Source of the DNA: an uncultured Alphaproteobacteria bacterium
GTDB lineage: Bacteria; Pseudomonadota; Alphaproteobacteria; Sphingomonadales; Sphingomonadaceae
NCBI GenBank assembly: GCA_903939555.1
Contig: CAJAHV010000153.1
Span: 1 to 14,051, forward strand
DNA length: 14,051 bases
Direction: 5' to 3'
Made by a program: the position numbers and the translations under genes. The notes beneath the pieces are model-generated. The model saw only the letters and a program-made list of their open reading frames with translations, was not told where the DNA came from and searched no databases. Positions 1 through 7,492 of this stretch are shown in pieces (the first letter of the stretch is position 1; each line of letters opens with the position of its first letter).

Positions 1-329
1 AGGCCGACTGTGACGAGCTTCACGTCGTCGAGACCCTGCACGAACGCAAAGCGATGATGCACGCCCGGGCCGATGCCATCGTCGCGCTTCCGGGCAGCAT
101 CGGGACCCTCGATGAACTGTTCGAATCGCTGACTTGGCGCGAACTCGGCATTCATGACAAGCCGATCTGGCTGCTCGGCGGCAATGACTATTGGGCACCG
201 CTCGCCGCCTTGCTGCGTCATATCGCCGATGCCGGCTTTGCCCCGCCGGATCTCGACCGGTTGGTCCAGCCCCTGCCCGATCTTGCCGCGCTGGCGGCAC
301 ATTTGCCTGCCGCCGACCGACTTGCCTGA
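1..329 (+). CDS. LOG family protein, 3' part (cytokinin riboside 5'-monophosphate phosphoribohydrolase-like)
   Basis: The 5' end lies outside the window. The open frame enters at base 3 and runs to TGA at 327-329, giving about 108 residues of a family usually near 190. The visible part contains HERKAMM followed by a PGSIGTLDE loop. It matches the LOG signature, in which the ERK arginine and the glutamate of PGGxGTxxE are catalytic. The segment HDKPIWLLGGNDYWAPL also fits the family. LOG enzymes release free base from nucleoside 5'-monophosphates by cutting the N-glycosidic bond; in bacteria the true substrate is often unknown. The second glycine of the PGG loop is serine here, a mild departure. 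The ATG at 54 is internal and not the true start. The family assignment is firm from the loop; the exact substrate is not known. Confidence 0.85.
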   Translation, partial: ADCDELHVVETLHERKAMMHARADAIVALPGSIGTLDELFESLTWRELGIHDKPIWLLGGNDYWAPLAALLRHIADAGFAPPDLDRLVQPLPDLAALAAHLPAADRLA

Positions 330-410
330 ACGACCCTCGCTGAACGGCCCTCGCTGACCGGCCCTCGCCGAACGGCAATTGCAGACCGGCAATTCTTGCC
401 CGGCCATTCG
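327..410. repeat. 14-bp tandem repeat, decaying, starting in the LOG stop codon
   Basis: Consecutive 14-bp units can be laid out with no gaps. They are tgaacgaccctcgc (327-340), tgaacggccctcgc (341-354), tgaccggccctcgc (355-368), cgaacggcaattgc (369-382), agaccggcaattct (383-396) and a weaker unit at 397-410. The first three differ from their neighbour at one base each; the rest keep the central (g)a(a/c)cggc core. The first unit includes the TGA stop of the upstream gene. A 12-bp direct repeat, cggcaattcttg, also occurs at 387-398 and 420-431. The array fills most of the spacer before icd. No function is evident; slippage-generated spacer or a cluster of protein sites are both possible. Confidence 0.75.
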
Positions 411-428
411 TATCGTGATCGGCAATTC

Positions 429-458
429 TTGACCCTCGGGCCCTCGCCGCCCTAGACG
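429..458 (+). promoter_or_regulatory. candidate icd promoter
   Basis: TTGACC at 429-434 resembles a -35 element. A weak -10-like ctagac/tagacg lies 17-18 bp downstream at 452-458. This would give a leader of about 35 nt before the icd ATG at 499. The -35 is convincing by eye; the -10 is poor against TATAAT, so this is a tentative call. Confidence 0.35.
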
Positions 459-498
459 GGGGCGCATATCGAAAACAGGTTTGGATCAAGGGACAATC

Positions 499-1722
499 AT
501 GGCGAAGATCAAGGTCAAAAATCCGGTCGTGGAGCTCGACGGCGACGAGATGACCCGGATCATCTGGCAGTGGATCCGTGAACAGCTGATCCTGCCCTAT
601 CTCGACATCAAGCTGATTTATTTCGATCTCGGCATGGAAAGCCGCGACGAAACCGATGACAAGATCACCGTGCAATCGGCCAATGCCATTCGCGAACATG
701 GCGTCGGCGTGAAGTGCGCGACGATCACCCCCGACGAAGCGCGGGTGAAGGAATTCGGCCTGAAGCGCATGTGGAAGTCGCCGAACGGCACCATCCGCAA
801 CATTCTGGGCGGCGTGGTCTTCCGTGAACCTATCGTCATCAAGTCGGTGCCGCGCCTCGTGCCGGGTTGGACCGACCCGATCGTCATTGGCCGCCACGCC
901 TTTGGCGACCAATATCGCGCCACCGATTTCCTTGTCCCCGGGCCGGGCAAGCTGATGATGAAATGGGTGAGCCAGGACGGCGGCGAGACCATCGAACATG
1001 AAGTGTTCGATTATCCGTCGGCCGGGGTCGCGATGGGCATGTATAACCTTGATGATTCGATCCGCGATTTCGCCAAGGCCTGCCTGAACTACGGCCTCAA
1101 CCGCAAATGGCCGGTGTATCTGTCGACCAAGAACACCATCCTCAAGGCCTATGACGGCCGCTTCAAGGATCTGTTCGAAGAAGTCTATGTCAATGATTTC
1201 AAGGCGGCGTATCGCAAGGCTGGCATCGTTTATGAGCATCGCCTGATCGATGACCTTGTGGCCAGCGCCCTGAAATGGTCGGGCAAGTTCGTCTGGGCCT
1301 GCAAGAATTATGACGGCGATGTGCAGTCGGACATGGTCGCGCAGGGCTTTGGTTCGCTCGGCCTGATGACGTCGATCCTGATGACACCCGATGGCAAGAC
1401 CGTCGAAGCCGAAGCGGCGCATGGCACCGTCACCCGCCATTATCGCATGCATCAGGAAGGCAAGCCGACCAGCACCAACCCGATCGCGTCGATCTTTGCC
1501 TGGACGGGCGGTCTCAAGCATCGCGGCGCCCTCGACGGCACGCCCGACGTCACCAAATTTGCCGAAACACTGGAACGCGTCTGCATCGAAACGGTCGAAT
1601 CGGGTGCGATGACCAAGGATCTGGCGCTGCTCGTCGGCCCCGACCAGGCATGGATGACCACCGAAAAATTCTTCGAATCGGTGCGCGCCAACCTCGACGC
1701 GGCGATCTCGAAGGGCATCTGA
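499..1722 (+). CDS. icd: Isocitrate dehydrogenase, NADP-dependent, eukaryote-type
   Basis: The product converts isocitrate to 2-oxoglutarate and CO2 with reduction of NADP+, a cytosolic TCA cycle step. The protein has 407 residues, the usual size of the homodimeric type II enzymes of alphaproteobacteria and eukaryotes. Visible active-site elements are SPNGTIRN (residues 94-101, substrate Ser/Asn/Arg), R109, R132, Y139, K211 in LSTKNT, and metal-binding D251, D274 and D278. The AHGTVTRHYR loop (from 307) binds the NADP phosphate. The start at ATG 499 is preferred over the in-frame TTG at 481, because AAGGGA at 488-493 sits 5 nt before it and the family begins MxKIKVxNPVVELDGDEM. It is followed directly by a strong terminator, so it is probably monocistronic. 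Confidence 0.97.
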   Translation: MAKIKVKNPVVELDGDEMTRIIWQWIREQLILPYLDIKLIYFDLGMESRDETDDKITVQSANAIREHGVGVKCATITPDEARVKEFGLKRMWKSPNGTIRNILGGVVFREPIVIKSVPRLVPGWTDPIVIGRHAFGDQYRATDFLVPGPGKLMMKWVSQDGGETIEHEVFDYPSAGVAMGMYNLDDSIRDFAKACLNYGLNRKWPVYLSTKNTILKAYDGRFKDLFEEVYVNDFKAAYRKAGIVYEHRLIDDLVASALKWSGKFVWACKNYDGDVQSDMVAQGFGSLGLMTSILMTPDGKTVEAEAAHGTVTRHYRMHQEGKPTSTNPIASIFAWTGGLKHRGALDGTPDVTKFAETLERVCIETVESGAMTKDLALLVGPDQAWMTTEKFFESVRANLDAAISKGI

Positions 1723-1743
1723 CCCGCAATTTCGATGCCGGAC

Positions 1744-1774
1744 ACCCCCGTCAGCCCGGCTGGCGGGGGTTTTT
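1744..1774 (+). terminator. Rho-independent terminator of icd
   Basis: A 12-bp stem is formed by 1744-1755 and 1759-1770, including one T-G wobble, with the outer arms acccccg and cgggggt. The loop is 3 nt. A run of five T (1770-1774) follows at the end of the stem. It lies 22 nt after the icd stop and fits a classic intrinsic terminator. Confidence 0.9.
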
Positions 1775-1873
1775 CGTACCAGGCCCGATAGACGGGATTA
1801 TTACGCCGGGCGGTGCTGGCGGCCGCTGATAAGCCCGCTATCCTGCCGATACGGGTTCAAAAGGAGAATTTGC

Positions 1874-2383
1874 ATGAGTTTTTCGGTTTACGACGCATCC
1901 GCCCCGATTTTCGTGCAGTCGCTTGGCAACATGCGCGCCTGGCTCGACAAGACCGGCACCGTTCCCGAAACCGAATTGCTGGCCGCACGGCTAGCGCCCG
2001 ACATGCACCCGCTGGCACGTCAGTTCCAGATGGCATCCGATGCCGCCAAGGGTGCGGTGGCGCGGCTTGCCGGGCTGGCGCCGCCGCCGATGGCCGATAC
2101 CGAGGCGAGTTTTGCCGAATTGAAGGAGCGCATCGACCGCACAATCGCCTTCATCAACAGCGTCGATCCGGCACTGGTCGCCGAAGGTGCGGCGCGCGAC
2201 ATCGCCCTGAAATTTCCCAATGGCATGGGCTATCGCTTCACCGGCGCGGCCTTTCTGACCAGCTTTGCGCTGCCCAATTTCTTTTTTCACGCGACGACGG
2301 CCTATGCGATCCTGCGCGCCAATGGTGTGGCCGTTGGCAAGGGCGATTTCCTGATGCACCTCGGCCTGCCCGAAGCGATGTGA
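1874..2383 (+). CDS. DUF1993 domain protein
   Basis: This is a 169-residue cytosolic protein with no signal peptide or transmembrane segment. It matches the DUF1993 family (PF09351, a DinB-like helical fold) over its whole length. Family hallmarks are RLAPDMHPLARQ (residues 39-50), an AKGAxARLAG helix (58-67), DTEASFAEL (75-83), and the C-terminal NFFFHATTAYAILR ... GKGDFL block (135-160). The start at ATG 1874 has a strong Shine-Dalgarno aaaggag ending at 1866, 7 nt upstream. The biochemical role of the family is not established, and nothing in the neighbourhood suggests one. It lies between terminators and converges on comEC, so it is likely transcribed alone. Confidence 0.9.
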   Translation: MSFSVYDASAPIFVQSLGNMRAWLDKTGTVPETELLAARLAPDMHPLARQFQMASDAAKGAVARLAGLAPPPMADTEASFAELKERIDRTIAFINSVDPALVAEGAARDIALKFPNGMGYRFTGAAFLTSFALPNFFFHATTAYAILRANGVAVGKGDFLMHLGLPEAM

Positions 2384-2391
2384 TCCAACGA

Positions 2392-2421
2392 AAGGCCGGC
2401 GCACCCGTGCGCGCCGGCCTT
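2392..2421. terminator. Shared hairpin between convergent DUF1993 gene and comEC
   Basis: An 11-bp perfect stem is formed by aaggccggcgc (2392-2402) and its complement (2411-2421), with an 8-nt loop. It starts 8 bp after the DUF1993 stop, and its right foot overlaps the last base of the comEC stop codon (2421-2423 read on the minus strand). There is no long T-run on either strand, only AAA at 2391-2393 giving three U on the comEC transcript. Bidirectional termination is likely but not certain. Confidence 0.65.
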
Positions 2422-4607
2422 CAACTGCCGCTGCGATGCGCTGACCGGGCGGATTGCCAATCCCCACGGCGGGCCAGTGCCGGTACCGGCCGCCACGGAT
2501 GGTCGCCGGCGCGGTCGTTGACGCGGATGATGCGAGCCGGGTCAAGCCAGATCGCCACGGCACCGCTTTTGGCCAGCGCCGTGCGATCGAAGACCTGCCA
2601 GCGGGCGCGGCACCAGTGTGGCAGGCGGCGGTCCGACACGATGATATCGGCACGGGCGCATTCGGCCTCGAACCGCGGGCGATCGATATAGTCACGCGAC
2701 AGGGTTATCAGCAGCCGCCAGTCACGGCCGCCGCGGGCAAAGCGCCCGACACAGGCATCGCGGCTACATGCCGTGCCGGGCAGATCGACAAGGTTGACAT
2801 CGCCATCGGCAGCGAGCGCATCGCCCCAGACATCGCGCAGAAAATCACCGGTGCGCGGCCGGATGAAGCCGAGCCTGTCGCCGGACAGGCGCAAGGCAGC
2901 ATTGCGACCGTCGCCAGTAATCAACAGATCGGGCGGCGACGCTGCGAACGCCACCGCAAATCCGACCATCATTACCCCACCACCCCACCACCGCCAGCGT
3001 GTCCGCCACAGCGCCAACCACAGCCCGCCGGTGATGATCAGGGCATAGGCCGACACCGGCATCATAGGCAGGCGGACGATGGCGCCCGGAGACGCCGCAG
3101 CGGCTTGTGCCAGCGAAACCAGCACTGTCATCGCCTTGCCGACCAGCGGCCACACCAGCGCTCCAATACCGGCGATTTCGGCGAGCAGTGCCAGCATCAG
3201 CGCCGGCATGATGACAAAACTCGTCCAGGGAATGGCGAACAGATTGGCAAAAACGCCGTAAAGCCCGGTCCGGTTGAAATGAAACAGACCGATCGATGCC
3301 AGCGCCAGTTCGGCGACCAGCCCGCTGACCAGCATCCCGGCAAAATGGCGCCATAGCGCGCGCAACGGGCCTTCATCCTCGCCGGCGACGGTGAGCCAGC
3401 GACCAAGGGACGATTCGTACAGCGCCACGATGGCGATGACGGCGGCGAAGCTGAGCTGGAAGCTCGCTCCCAGCAAGGCTTCGGGACGCAGCGCCAGAAT
3501 GAGCATCGCCGCCGCCGCAAGCAGGCGCAGCGAAAAGGCCTCGCGCCCGATGACCATGCCGACCAGCACGATCAGCGTGGCGAGAATGGTGCGCACCGTT
3601 GGCACTTCCGCCCCGGCGAGAAGCGTGTAGCCGATGCCGACCAGCGCCGCCGCCGCCGCCGCGATGGTCCGCACGGGCAGCCGCAGCGCCAGCCAGGGTG
3701 ACAGCGCGAGCAGCCGCCGCATGAGGAACAATGTGCCACCGACAACGACCGCAATGTGCAGCCCCGAGATCGACAGCAGATGCGCCAGGCCCGAATCGCG
3801 CATCGCCTGCTTGGTGATTTCCGGGATGGCGCCCTGATCACCGGTGACAAAGGCCGCGGCAATCGCGCCCGCCTCTCCCGGCACGGCGGCGCGGATACGC
3901 CGGGTGAGTGCCAGGCGCGCTGCTGCCAACCGGGCGATCAGCCCCTGCGGCGGCGGCGCCGGGGCAGTGATGATCAGCGATCCCAGCGGAAAGCCGCTGG
4001 CTCCCACCCCATCAAACCAAGCGCGGCGCGCAAAATCATACCCCCCGGGGATGGCGGCACCGGCCGGCGGCCGCAGCATGGCGCGCACCCGGATCTGCGC
4101 CCCCGGCGCCATTCCGGCCGGTGGTGCCCCTGTCAGGCTGATTCGCACCAGCGCCGGCAGCCACGAATTGGCCGGTGCGACCGTCATGCGCCAGCGATCA
4201 CGATCGGGATTGTCGGTCACCAGGCGCACCGTCCCGGTCAACAGCACGACCTGCGGCGCCGCCAGCACCGGGTGCGCGACCCATGCTGAACGCACCTGCG
4301 CCACGCCCATGCCAGCGAGCGCCAGCAGCGCAGCCAGCGCTAACGGCCGCCAGCGCACCAGCAACCCGGCAAGGCCCAGTCCCGCCAGCAAGACCGCGCC
4401 CGCCAGCCGCTGCGACTGCCAGGGCAGGCCGAACCACAGCGCCACCCCAGCGGCAAAGGCCACCGGCAACCACAGCGGCAGCGCGGCGCGCTCGGCCTCC
4501 ATCACCGCCCACCAGCGCTCGCGCCAGACCGGCAGCCATGACCATGCCGCGGCGGTTTGAACCCCGCTTGCGCTTCTGCTAGTCAGCCCGAGATTGGGGC
4601 GTGGCAT
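2421..4607 (-). CDS. comEC: ComEC/Rec2-type DNA uptake channel protein
   Basis: This is a large polytopic inner-membrane protein of 728 residues as drawn. ComEC carries single-stranded DNA across the cytoplasmic membrane during natural transformation. An N-terminal hydrophobic segment (about 43-112) leads into a soluble DUF4131/OB-like region (about 113-215). The Competence domain (about 245-540) follows, with SISGLHIAVV at 279-288, the GAEVPTVRT motif at 332-340 and many helices. The C-terminal soluble part (about 555-728) has a TACSRDACV cysteine pair and a terminal DHPWRP. It lacks the HxHxDH metal motif of metallo-beta-lactamase-containing ComEC proteins, as expected in alphaproteobacteria. 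The start is uncertain. ATG at 4607 overlaps a consensus -10 box, and GTG-ATG at residues 35-36 (ATG at 4502) is an alternative. However, the Trp-rich region just before residue 36 looks coding. It is divergent from gltX. Confidence 0.92.
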   Translation of the reverse strand: MPRPNLGLTSRSASGVQTAAAWSWLPVWRERWWAVMEAERAALPLWLPVAFAAGVALWFGLPWQSQRLAGAVLLAGLGLAGLLVRWRPLALAALLALAGMGVAQVRSAWVAHPVLAAPQVVLLTGTVRLVTDNPDRDRWRMTVAPANSWLPALVRISLTGAPPAGMAPGAQIRVRAMLRPPAGAAIPGGYDFARRAWFDGVGASGFPLGSLIITAPAPPPQGLIARLAAARLALTRRIRAAVPGEAGAIAAAFVTGDQGAIPEITKQAMRDSGLAHLLSISGLHIAVVVGGTLFLMRRLLALSPWLALRLPVRTIAAAAAALVGIGYTLLAGAEVPTVRTILATLIVLVGMVIGREAFSLRLLAAAAMLILALRPEALLGASFQLSFAAVIAIVALYESSLGRWLTVAGEDEGPLRALWRHFAGMLVSGLVAELALASIGLFHFNRTGLYGVFANLFAIPWTSFVIMPALMLALLAEIAGIGALVWPLVGKAMTVLVSLAQAAAASPGAIVRLPMMPVSAYALIITGGLWLALWRTRWRWWGGGVMMVGFAVAFAASPPDLLITGDGRNAALRLSGDRLGFIRPRTGDFLRDVWGDALAADGDVNLVDLPGTACSRDACVGRFARGGRDWRLLITLSRDYIDRPRFEAECARADIIVSDRRLPHWCRARWQVFDRTALAKSGAVAIWLDPARIIRVNDRAGDHPWRPVPALARRGDWQSARSAHRSGS

Positions 4608-4635
4608 TATACGGCAATCGCTCCGAACGTGACGA
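4606..4635 (-). promoter_or_regulatory. candidate minus-strand promoter for comEC
   Basis: Read on the minus strand, 4606-4611 is a perfect TATAAT. A 4-of-6 match to TTGACA (TCGTCA, 4630-4635) lies upstream with an 18-bp spacer. Transcription would start near base 4599, which lies inside the comEC frame as drawn. Either comEC therefore starts further downstream or this hexamer is a chance match. Confidence 0.4.
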
Positions 4636-4679
4636 CCCGACCCAATTTCCTCCGCCTTTCAGCATTGGACATATCGACC

Positions 4680-6116
4680 ATGGGCGCAAGCCAGCCCGCA
4701 CCCGACAGCAAGGTGGTGACACGTTTCGCACCTTCGCCGACGGGTTTCCTGCACATCGGCGGTGCCCGCACGGCGCTGTTCAACTATCTGTTCGCCCGGC
4801 ATCATGGCGGCGCGTTCCGCCTGCGCATCGAAGATACCGACAGGGCGCGTTCCACCGATGCCGCCATCGCGGCGATTCTGGACGGGATGACCTGGCTCGG
4901 GCTCGATTGGGATGGCGACGTCGTCTATCAATTCGCCCGTGCCGCCCGCCATGCCGAAGTGGCGCATGATCTGCTGGCCCGTGGCCATGCCTATCGTTGC
5001 TATGCGACCGCCGAGGAACTTACCGCACTGCGCGAAGCCCAGCGTGCCGCGAAACAGCCGATGCGTTATGATGGCCGTTGGCGCGACCGGACCGATTGGC
5101 CGGAAGACCAGCCCCATGTCATCCGGTTGAAGGCGCCGCGCGAGGGCAGCGTCACCATTACCGATCTGGTTCAGGGCCCGGTGACGGTCGCCAATGCCGA
5201 GCTTGACGACATGGTGCTGCTGCGATCGGATGGCACGCCGACCTATATGCTGGCGGTGGTGGTCGACGATCATGACATGGGGGTGTCGCATGTCATCCGC
5301 GGTGACGATCACCTCAACAATGCCTTTCGCCAGTTGGCGATGATCCGCCTGCTCGGCTGGCCCGAGCCGCACTATGCCCATATCCCGCTGATTCACGGGA
5401 CCGATGGCGCCAAGCTGTCGAAACGACACGGCGCGCTGGGGGTCGATGCCTATCGCGACGAACTTGGCCTGTTGCCCGAAGCGGTTGAAAACTACTTGCT
5501 GCGGCTTGGCTGGGGCCATGGCGACGCCGAAATCATCAGCCGTGCCGAAGCAACCGAATGGTTCGGGCTCGAAGCCGTCGGGCGCGGCCCCTCACGTTTT
5601 GACCTGAAGAAGCTCGAGAATATCAACGGTCATTACATGCGAGCCGCCGATGATGCGCGGCTGGTGGCGTTGATCGCGCCCCGCGTCGTCACGGCGCTGG
5701 GCCGGGAATTGACGGCGGCAGACAATGATCTCTTGCAGCGCAGCATGCCCGAATTGAAGAAACGCTCGCCCAATCTCAATGACCTGGCGCTGGGTGCGCT
5801 GTTCTATCTTCGCAGCCGGCCAATTCCGATGGACGATGGCGCGGCCAAGCTGCTAGCATCGGCTACGCCGGGTGTTCTGGCGGGGGCATATGCGCGTCTC
5901 GCCGGGGTGACCGATTGGTCAACAGCGACTTTGGAAGAACAGGTACGGGCCTTGGCAGACGAATTCGGCTTGAAGCTCGGACAGGCGGCGCAGCCATTGC
6001 GCGCCGCCGTCACTGGCTCCTCGCAATCTCCCGGCCTTTTCGACGTTATGGAGACGCTGGGGCGCGATGAAACCCTGGGACGCATCGACGACGTAATCAC
6101 CGGCCGGGCGGGATGA
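4680..6116 (+). CDS. gltX: Glutamyl-tRNA synthetase
   Basis: The product charges tRNA-Glu with glutamate using ATP. It is a class I synthetase of 478 residues, the usual size. The HIGH-type signature is FAPSPTGFLHIGG (residues 16-28) and the KMSKS-type signature is KLSKR (245-249). The Rossmann catalytic part covers roughly residues 11-320. The helical anticodon-binding part closes with SPGLFDVMETLG and LGRIDDVI. Only one cysteine (YRCYAT) stands where zinc-binding GltX proteins have a cysteine cluster, so no zinc site is expected. The start at ATG 4680 matches the family N-terminus; the frame is open back to 4557, but that extension has no family resemblance. Its Shine-Dalgarno is weak (GGAC, 4667-4670). 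Many alphaproteobacteria carry two GltX copies; whether this one also mischarges tRNA-Gln cannot be told here. Confidence 0.96.
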   Translation: MGASQPAPDSKVVTRFAPSPTGFLHIGGARTALFNYLFARHHGGAFRLRIEDTDRARSTDAAIAAILDGMTWLGLDWDGDVVYQFARAARHAEVAHDLLARGHAYRCYATAEELTALREAQRAAKQPMRYDGRWRDRTDWPEDQPHVIRLKAPREGSVTITDLVQGPVTVANAELDDMVLLRSDGTPTYMLAVVVDDHDMGVSHVIRGDDHLNNAFRQLAMIRLLGWPEPHYAHIPLIHGTDGAKLSKRHGALGVDAYRDELGLLPEAVENYLLRLGWGHGDAEIISRAEATEWFGLEAVGRGPSRFDLKKLENINGHYMRAADDARLVALIAPRVVTALGRELTAADNDLLQRSMPELKKRSPNLNDLALGALFYLRSRPIPMDDGAAKLLASATPGVLAGAYARLAGVTDWSTATLEEQVRALADEFGLKLGQAAQPLRAAVTGSSQSPGLFDVMETLGRDETLGRIDDVITGRAG

Positions 6117-6165
6117 CCCTGACCCGGACCATTTCAGGAACCTTCGTTTTTCAAGAGGCAACAGC

Positions 6166-7452
6166 ATGACCGGACCGGCGCAATTCACCGTTGATGGCAA
6201 TACCAAGGATTATCCGGTGCTGCAGGGCACCGTGGGGCCCGAAGTCATAGATATCCGCAAGCTTTACGCCAACACGGGCCGCTTTACCTTTGATCCCGGC
6301 TTCACCAGCACCGCCGCGTGCGAATCCAAGATCACCTATATCGACGGTGACGCCGGCGTGCTGCTTTACCGCGGCTATCCGATCGACCAGCTGGCCGAAA
6401 AATCCAACTTTCTCGAAGTGTCGCACCTTTTGCTCAACGGCAATCTGCCCAACCCGGCCGAATATGCCGAATTCACCAACAACATCACCCGCCACACGAT
6501 GATCCATGAGCAGCTGGCGCAATTCTATCGCGGCTTCCGCCGTGACGCGCATCCGATGGCGATCATGTGCGGCATCGTTGGCGCGATGGCGGCCTTTTAT
6601 CATGATTCGACCGACATTCACGACCCGCACCAGCGCATGGTCGCCAGCCACCGGCTCATCGCGAAGATGCCGACACTGGCTGCGATGGCGTATAAATATT
6701 CGGTCGGCCAGCCCTTCGTCTATCCCGACAACTCGCTGTCTTTCGCCGGCAACTTCTTGCGGATGACCTTCAGCGTGCCTGCCGAACCCTATGTCATCGA
6801 TCCCGATGTCGAAGACGCGATGGAAAAGCTGCTGATCCTGCAGGCCGATCACGAACAGAATGCCTCGACCTCGACCGTGCGTCTCGCCGGGTCTTCGGGC
6901 GCCAACCCGTTCGCTTGCATTTCGGCCGGTATCGCCTGCCTTTGGGGCCCGGCACATGGCGGCGCCAACGAAGCCGCGCTCAACATGCTGCGCGAAATCG
7001 GCACGCCGGACCGCATCCCCGAATTCATCGCGCGTGCCAAGAACAAGGATGATCCGTTCCGCCTGATGGGCTTTGGTCACCGCGTTTACAAAAGCTATGA
7101 TCCGCGCGCCAAGGTCATGTCAGGCGTTGCCAAGACCATCCTCGACAAGCTGGGCATTGCCGATCCGATTTTCGACGTGGCCCGCGAACTCGAACATATC
7201 GCCCTGACCGACCCCTATTTCATCGACAAGAAACTTTATCCCAACGTCGATTTCTATTCGGGCGTCGTCATGTCGGCGATCGGCTTCCCGACCTCGATGT
7301 TCACCGTGCTTTTCGCCATTTCGCGCACCGTCGGCTGGATCGCGCAATGGACCGAAATGATGGAAGATCCGGAACAGAAAATCGGCCGGCCGCGCCAGCT
7401 CTACACCGGCCCCGGCCCGCGCGATTACGTGCCGCTCGGCGCTCGCGGTTAA
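6166..7452 (+). CDS. gltA: Citrate synthase, type I
   Basis: The product condenses acetyl-CoA and oxaloacetate to citrate, the entry step of the TCA cycle. It has 428 residues, typical of the larger hexameric, NADH-sensitive Gram-negative type. The catalytic triad falls at the same numbers as in the E. coli enzyme: H264 in GPAHGGANEA, H305 in FGHRVYKSYDPRA, and D362 in PNVDFYSG. The C-terminus GRPRQLYTGPxxRxYVP is standard. ATG 6166 is supported by AAGAGG (6153-6158) 7 nt upstream. It lies 49 bp after gltX on the same strand, so the two may be cotranscribed, and it ends in a terminator hairpin. Confidence 0.97.
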   Translation: MTGPAQFTVDGNTKDYPVLQGTVGPEVIDIRKLYANTGRFTFDPGFTSTAACESKITYIDGDAGVLLYRGYPIDQLAEKSNFLEVSHLLLNGNLPNPAEYAEFTNNITRHTMIHEQLAQFYRGFRRDAHPMAIMCGIVGAMAAFYHDSTDIHDPHQRMVASHRLIAKMPTLAAMAYKYSVGQPFVYPDNSLSFAGNFLRMTFSVPAEPYVIDPDVEDAMEKLLILQADHEQNASTSTVRLAGSSGANPFACISAGIACLWGPAHGGANEAALNMLREIGTPDRIPEFIARAKNKDDPFRLMGFGHRVYKSYDPRAKVMSGVAKTILDKLGIADPIFDVARELEHIALTDPYFIDKKLYPNVDFYSGVVMSAIGFPTSMFTVLFAISRTVGWIAQWTEMMEDPEQKIGRPRQLYTGPGPRDYVPLGARG

Positions 7453-7457
7453 GAACC

Positions 7458-7487
7458 TCGCCGGCCCTGCATCGGCAGGGCCGGCGG
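7458..7487. terminator. Shared hairpin between convergent gltA and the IPCT-like gene
   Basis: gccggccctgc (7460-7470) pairs perfectly with gcagggccggc (7475-7485) around the loop atcg. The stem extends two more pairs outward (one C-G and one T-G wobble). It begins 5 nt after the gltA TAA and ends 5 nt before the stop of the minus-strand gene. The T-tract is weak (cttcttc on the plus strand), but the stem is very stable. It probably serves both convergent transcripts. Confidence 0.75.
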
Positions 7488-7492
7488 CTTCT

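Noticed and set aside
327..431. CRISPR array
   Set aside because: Units are 14 bp and contiguous with no unique spacers, and no cas genes are nearby.
1813..2691. Plus-strand 292-codon frame overlapping the DUF1993 gene and the comEC 3' end
   Set aside because: It is a frame-shifted reading of DUF1993 and antisense of comEC; the protein is Arg/Gly-rich without family resemblance.
4557..4679. N-terminal extension of gltX to 519 residues
   Set aside because: The extra 41 residues do not resemble GltX, whose conserved part begins about 12 residues after ATG 4680; the extension also runs through the comEC start region.
6151..7080. Long open frame on the minus strand opposite gltA (309 codons)
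   Set aside because: gltA on the plus strand is unambiguous with all catalytic residues; the antisense frame is a GC-rich codon-bias shadow with His/Arg/Gly-rich low-quality protein.
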